DNA of 64,000 nt from Anodontia alba (taxonomy: Eukaryota; Mollusca; Bivalvia; Lucinida; Lucinidae): NCBI GenBank assembly GCA_964016985.1, contig OZ024831.1, forward strand, positions 25,835,631-25,899,630, read 5' to 3'. Each line of letters opens with the position of its first letter. Position 1 is the first letter of the stretch. The position numbers were made by a program, and so were the translations under genes. This document shows positions 57,085-64,000 of the stretch, in pieces. The notes beneath the pieces were generated by a model. That model saw only the letters and a list, made by a program, of their open reading frames with translations, was not told the DNA's origin and ran no database searches.

Positions 57085-58830
57085 TATGCGAGTCTATAAC
57101 CATTGCGGGAATATTCCTCCATGCAAAGTGTAACTCATATTTCTTAAATATACATGCATATATGGAAACCCCTAACCAGAAGATTCGCACGGATTGTCAT
57201 GCTGTTATTTCTCTCCGTGTCCTACAGAAAGCAATGTTTTTTGTTTTTTTTTTCTCGACTGGTGATGTCATAGTTTTGCACTATGGGAAGGCAAACCGAA
57301 CATGAATCAAGCGACGTATCTCGCTCCTACATGCGCGGGAGTTATCAGCTTTACAGAAAATTCAGTCTCGGTCCTACGCATGATTTCTAGACTGTCTCGA
57401 GAAGTAAAGCCAGTTTGTACATTCAATTTGTTCTTCTGGAATGGACGTTGTAATATTATGTGTCGGCAGTCACATTGGCGTAGTTAGTATGCAGCGAAAT
57501 TAAATCTCCAATTGTTCTTTAACTTTCAAATTGAGAGTGCGCAAAATACATGCATATATGCGTTACTGCCCGAGGATACAAATTTATCAGGAGATTTGCA
57601 ACTTGAGATGACGTTTTAAGTGGTGAGCAGAGCCTTGCTAGGCCTAGAGAAGTCTGCGCATTCCTTAAGTCTACCACTAAGGAAGCAATTTGCAATGAAA
57701 TGTACACTATATCTTATAGGTAATGTAAGAAAAGTATTTCAACATATTGTCTTCTGAAGCCTTTTACCAAGCATCCTAAGCGTTTATAAGTTACGTAGAT
57801 GAAGCAAAATGGTAGGTAATGTTCTTTTTTGTTTCAGAATCTTAGAAATCTTATCAGCACCTTTATCTTGACACCTTCAGTATTCATAGCACCAGATCAG
57901 ACGACTATCCAGATGAATACACTTTTTTATTTCTCAAACAAAACGTATGTTATGGGTATTCATGAGAAGCGCCTCGGGCGCTTCTCATGAATACCCAGAA
58001 CATATTGTTTATTGTTGTTTTTCTTTTGGAAATCAGAATAAAAAAAATATCAGTACGTTTTCGGTTGAAAACAAATGTGTTGTTTGGAACCATGGATAGC
58101 TCTTGTAAATGTATTACGTAACATGCATTTACTTCGAGCAACGCAGGATAATACGGATTAGTAACGCATGGATACCGGTAATAGCACAGACCATTAATAT
58201 GCAGTTATCTAACAATAACTGTCGAACAATATCACGGGTTACAGCATCGAATGATTAATTAGGGGTCGGTGCTGCAGGTTAATCGTTTGCCGCATGCTCT
58301 TTTGGTGCATTGCTTTAGGAGTTACTGTCGTTTGCCATCTCGCAGAACAGCGGGTTTTGTTTGCCACTTTATTGTTAAAGACGTTACTTTCATAATGCAA
58401 GACCGATTTGTTTTATACCCGACTGCAGTAGATGGTGTCTGGTTTTCTAGATTTACAAAGGCTGTAAAGATTGCAGAAAAAGACAGGCCACTGAGGTACG
58501 AGATATAAGACCGGGTTTCAAGACTGAACAAAGTTTTTTATGTTTATAAATTGTCTCATGGTTTTGAACTATCAATAATTAAAACAATACAGCCAAGAAA
58601 AATTCTCCTAACAATTTCTAGGCAATCCGATGACTGAAAAAAACTTGTGATTCATTTTTTTTGGTCCTATTTTAACATGTAGGCTATATCAGTGAATAAC
58701 AGAATATAGGAAGTACATATTTTATGTAGGTTTCATTAACCATATGTGTGCGTGTATGTTTTGCATTTAAAAATCAAACACTAACGTAAAATGTATCTGT
58801 CCGAGGGATACTGAAAACGTTCTGGCATAT
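57085..58830. other. non-coding DNA with one tight hairpin
   Basis: Apart from the hairpin at 57938-58010 nothing is recognised. Short open frames (57302-57487, 58269-58508) show no domain. Confidence 0.5.
57938..58010. repeat. A/B-type hairpin, tight loop
   Basis: GGGTATTCATGAGAAGCGCC pairs with GGCGCTTCTCATGAATACCC with only TCG at the tip. Confidence 0.64.
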
Positions 58831-58831
58831 C

Positions 58832-59112
58832 CACTACGAAAACACGCCTATTCAAATATACTGAGAATTTTACAACCAAAAAAGGACAATTTTCAGATAA
58901 AGAATTATGATGTTTTCCATATTCCTGCTCAAAACATAGATTGTTGGTACTCGTTAGAACCGCCTCGGAGAGGCGGTTCTAACGAATACCCACAATCTAT
59001 GTTTTATATCAAAATAAGAAAAAAAAAATAATGTATATCCTTGTAAACGCCAGCTTTACTATATGTAAGTGGGGCAAAATTATATCAAAGTAGTAGGCGT
59101 GTTTTCGTGATG
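58832..59112 (-). mobile_element. MITE family A, copy 18
   Basis: Full length, left terminus CACTACGAAAACACGCC. The CCCC-containing arm is partly deleted (AAGTGGGGCAAAATTAT), and a few extra bases precede the right terminus. Confidence 0.85.
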
Positions 59113-59199
59113 CCCATTACGTTAACGGGTCTATTCTGTGTGTAGCACCGTGTCCCCCTGTGTTATACAGAGAAAACAGGTGTATATTGCTAGGGTATA

Positions 59200-60112
59200 C
59201 ATTATTGTTTTTCGCTTTTTTTTTCGATTGCTGAATTTAGTTTGTTTTTCGATTGCAGAAGTTAGTCAGTTTTTCGTTTTCGTGTTTCGACAGGAAAAGT
59301 CAGATTGTTTTTTTTTCGTCTTCATATTTCGTTTTTTGTTTGTCGACATTCGGGCTGAGATCGACCCTCAACTTCTAAATGTAAAAATTCTATGTCGACA
59401 TTCGAGCAAATATCGAATGTAAAGTTCTGCATGTAAAAATAGTACATTCAATCAGAGCCCATATACAGGTCTCTAGATGTTGTTTTTCGGTTTTGGTTTT
59501 TCGACATTTCGGCGGAGGACGGCTGTATAAAATTCTGTTACTTTTCAAGTTCTGAATGTTAAAACAGTCCATTTCGTCAGAGGCCATATATAAGTAACAT
59601 CTATAATCTATATAATCTCTATAATCAACTTTCTATTTTGTTTCTCCTTTTTCGTTTTTCGCTGTTCATTTTCGTTTTTCGACAGTCGGGCTGAGACAAT
59701 CTCTAAACGCTCCGGCAAATATTGAATGCGAAGTTCTGAATGTCAAAATATTTGCTAGAATAATTTTTGACATCTAGAAGTTATAGTCGGCCTCAGTCCG
59801 AATGTCGGAACACGAAAACCAAATAACGAAACCCGAATAACGTAAAGCAAAATAACAGTAATTACATATATATGGACTGTGGTGAAATGTAATGTTATGA
59901 CATTCAGAACAACATTCGTTATTTGCTCGAATGTCAGGTACAAATTATAACATTTAGAAGTTGATAGTCAGCCTCAGCCTGAATGTCGAAAAACGAAAAA
60001 CAAGTTCTAATGACTTTTGCGATTGAAAAAAGAAAAGTAAATTTACTTCTGCAATCGAAAAACGAAAAACAAACTATCTTCTGCAATGGAGAAACGAAAG
60101 CCAAACAAACTT
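59200..60112. repeat. CGAAAAACG-type imperfect inverted repeat
   Basis: The left arm (59215-59425) is full of GTTTTTCG words and includes CGACATTCGGGCTGAG and CAACTTCTAAATG. The right arm (59900-60110) is its reverse, with CATTTAGAAGTTG, CTGAATGTCGAAAAACG and GCAATCGAAAAACG. The middle has further copies of the same words in both directions. The Tc1 element is inserted at its right edge. Confidence 0.66.
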
Positions 60113-60127
60113 CTGCAATCAAATATA

Positions 60128-61822
<1,695 letters not shown>

Positions 61823-62141
61823 CAAAACGAAAAACAAACTCATTTCACCATGCTACACAAATTCTGATATGTTGTGTATTTAAAAGCAGTACTTCGAAAC
61901 TGCACAATTTGATTAAGATTCGGAAACATTTCCACATGCGACATGAACCTTTCCGCAGTTACTCATTATAGCTTCACAGACATATCTAAGCAAACTGTGT
62001 TAGTGTATTAGCCTAGATCAAATGTATCAGGGTCTATCATGTATGACATTTCGTCACACTTTTAAACCCGACATTATGTGGCCAAATGGACTTTTTCGAA
62101 ATTTAGGATAAATGCATGATTGGGCCGCATCAAGCAAAATA

Positions 62142-62178
<37 letters not shown>

Positions 62179-62436
62179 AAAAAAAAAGAGCTTTTTGCAT
62201 TGTTGTATATGAAAAGACTTAATAAAACCAAGTCTCCAATTTTATTTCTTTTGTGTAGTTTTTGTTTCCAAAGTTAACCTTTTACATTTTAATTCTAGCA
62301 TATCATCGATCCTTATGCTAGATGTATACAGACTCGTTTAAGCACCCGTCCTCAGTTGCTATATTCTACAATATCCAAATTCCGTAAGTGGAGTGCGAAT
62401 TCCCTATTTAGGCAATGCGGATGGGTAGTTTAACCA

Positions 62437-62634
62437 TTTAAACCTGGCGTCCCATAAATGGGACATAGGCAAACAATATAGACCCAGATCAGGGTCTACA
62501 CTGTTTGCATTAAGTTCAGAAAGTTCTAAAAAACATGATAAAACATTAAAAAACTAACCGGACATCCCTTATATAGGAAATGGACCTGTCCAAAGAGTTA
62601 AGGTAGAAGAGTCCACTCGGCATAAATAGGATAA
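62437..62634. mobile_element. MITE family C2, core-deleted copy
   Basis: Starts TTAAACCTGGCGTCCC. The core is only GACCCAGATCAGGGTC, so the GCCGC stem is gone while both outer arms remain. Confidence 0.65.
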
Positions 62635-62764
62635 TCTGAACATGTGCTATTCGCATTTGTGTCGAAAACACCGTTTTCGTTTAGTGCGCTATTATTGACG
62701 TTTGTATGTACTCGTATAAAAACTACAATACCAAAATGGATTTGTTGGCCACAGTGCGGAAGCT

Positions 62765-62856
62765 CCCAACGGACACTTGACGTTTATACTACGTCGTATT
62801 AAAGTCGATGCATCGAAGTTAATGCGACGTTGTGTAAACGTCATGTGCTCGCTGGG
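62765..62856. mobile_element. ACGTTG-rich palindromic element, copy 6
   Basis: CCCAACGGACACTTGACG to GTCATGTGCTCGCTGGG, with GTCGATGCATCGAAG as the near-symmetric centre. Confidence 0.66.
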
Positions 62857-62859
62857 TCA

Positions 62860-63930
62860 GTATTAATTTATGTAAACTACACCAGTAGTTCCGTTTGCAG
62901 AAGGCACATTCTAAAGTAAAAGCACGTTTGACTAACATGTTGCAGAAAACCCAGGTTTCGTCTTTACTCCGTATTTTATGCCGATGATAAGCTGCGAACA
63001 ATTTCCAATGTACTGAACGACTGCACAAAAACAACGTCTGGCATGTTTGTTCTGAAGCGTGAATACGGTGGCAAGACTCAGGCAGATGTCAGACGTATGT
63101 TTAAATGCCCGTCATGGTCGGTTCATAGTAAGGTTTGTTTGCAGAGCGAGGAAATAATGGGTCATAACACATTCCAACAAATTCCTTCCTTTTCTGTTCC
63201 CGTGCCATAGCCATGCTGTTACCTCAAGTTGTTGTCAAAAGAAGAAATATAAAGATACGGAGAAACTAGAAAACACAACAACTGGATATTGTAGGGGAAC
63301 AGACCCAAAGTGTAAAAGAAAAAAAAAAAAACAAAAACAAAAAAAAAAAAAAAAAAAAAAAAAAACAATAAAAAGGCCAAAACAGAGGGCTTGTTAAGGT
63401 AGGGTACTTAGTTATAAAAGGATAATTATGCTCCAGTTCTCCGTACAAAAAAAAAAAAAAAAAAAAAATAAAATAAAATAAAATAAAATAAAATGAGGAT
63501 ACTCATTACTGATTTTGCTGCCACGTTTGGTCAAATGCTGAATGCTAAATATCACTGGGATCGGCCAAGTGGCGATAGGAAAATACTGTTTGTGAAGTAT
63601 TTATGGTGGATCTGCGAGAAACGTAGACAGCAAATGATTCAACAGTGTTTGAAACGCTGTAGCGGCCATATTTTTGTAATACTGCGTCATCAAACATTTC
63701 AGCGAATCAGTGAAGTAGAACACATGGCATACGGAATATAGAGTGCCCAAAAACAGTATATAGGGCCAATAATCTTCATGCATCTGACGTTTATTGCCTG
63801 ATGTTTGACAAATTTCACAGCAAACCATTTACTGTAGAATGGGTAGCATGGGTCACTCATAAACATACATTAAAAAAAAGGGGGGGGGGATTTGTTTTTC
63901 CGCCATGGAAAACAACATATATTTCCAGTT
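62860..63930. other. non-coding DNA with poly(A) tracts
   Basis: Two A-rich tracts (63319-63365, 63447-63492). The 82-residue frame at 63493-63741 has no recognisable motif. Confidence 0.5.
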
Positions 63931-63934
63931 TGTT

Positions 63935-64000
63935 TAGCTACGTGCGAGGCCCTTTCGGAGAAGGGATCTTCTCTGTAAGGAATGAATTCGCTCCCACTGG
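63935..64000. mobile_element. MITE family I, cut by the window edge
   Basis: GGCCCTTTCGGAGAAGGGATC and GGAATGAATTCGCTCCC match the left arm of the core; the return arm lies beyond the window. Confidence 0.5.

Overview
This window looks like gene-poor nuclear DNA from a mollusc, most likely a bivalve. It is AT-rich, has no operons, and is packed with short palindromic non-autonomous transposons, microsatellites and long A/T tracts. The one host gene I recognise is on the minus strand: the first coding exon of a Hox3 (paralogue group 3) gene at 28631-29072. It carries the diagnostic motif I-Y-P-W-M-K-E-S-R-Q, then a polyglutamine tract and a clean splice donor. No homeodomain exon is visible to its left, so the first intron runs at least 28.6 kb and out of the window. 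If the cluster has the usual co-oriented order, Hox2 and Hox1 lie to the left and Hox4 to the right. The species is not determined. The style of the dispersed hairpin repeats suggests a heterodont clam, but that is a guess.

Layout. 1-12 kb: mixed hairpin elements, a mariner relic (about 1.9-2.2 kb) and a tandem GGAC-tailed repeat (about 6.6-7.1 kb). 12-13.3 kb: quiet AT-rich DNA. 13.3-16.2 kb: nested and head-to-head MITEs. 16.2-27.8 kb: scattered MITEs and simple repeats. 27.8-29.6 kb: the Hox3 exon and its flanks, with MITEs directly on both sides. 30-50 kb: MITEs, tRNA-derived SINE-like units and a LINE 3' end fragment. 50.2-52.6 kb: a 64-bp minisatellite of about 38 copies. 52.6-60 kb: more hairpin elements and a CGAAAAACG-type inverted repeat. 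60.1-61.7 kb: a young Tc1-like DD34E transposon with perfect terminal repeats and one premature stop. 61.7-64 kb: TA/TG microsatellite and minor repeats.

The most striking structure is the repeat ecology. I count 18 copies of one MITE family (A), about one per 3.5 kb, with CATYACGAAAACAYGCC termini and a GC-rich central hairpin. Families with different ends (B, C, C2, D, E) carry related central hairpins, as if cores and ends had been exchanged. Three families (C2, D, J) end in TTAA. One family (C) appears to have seeded the 64-bp minisatellite by losing its core. Family A sits inside family B three times, twice at the same point. Family letters are labels of mine, and all element boundaries were read by eye.
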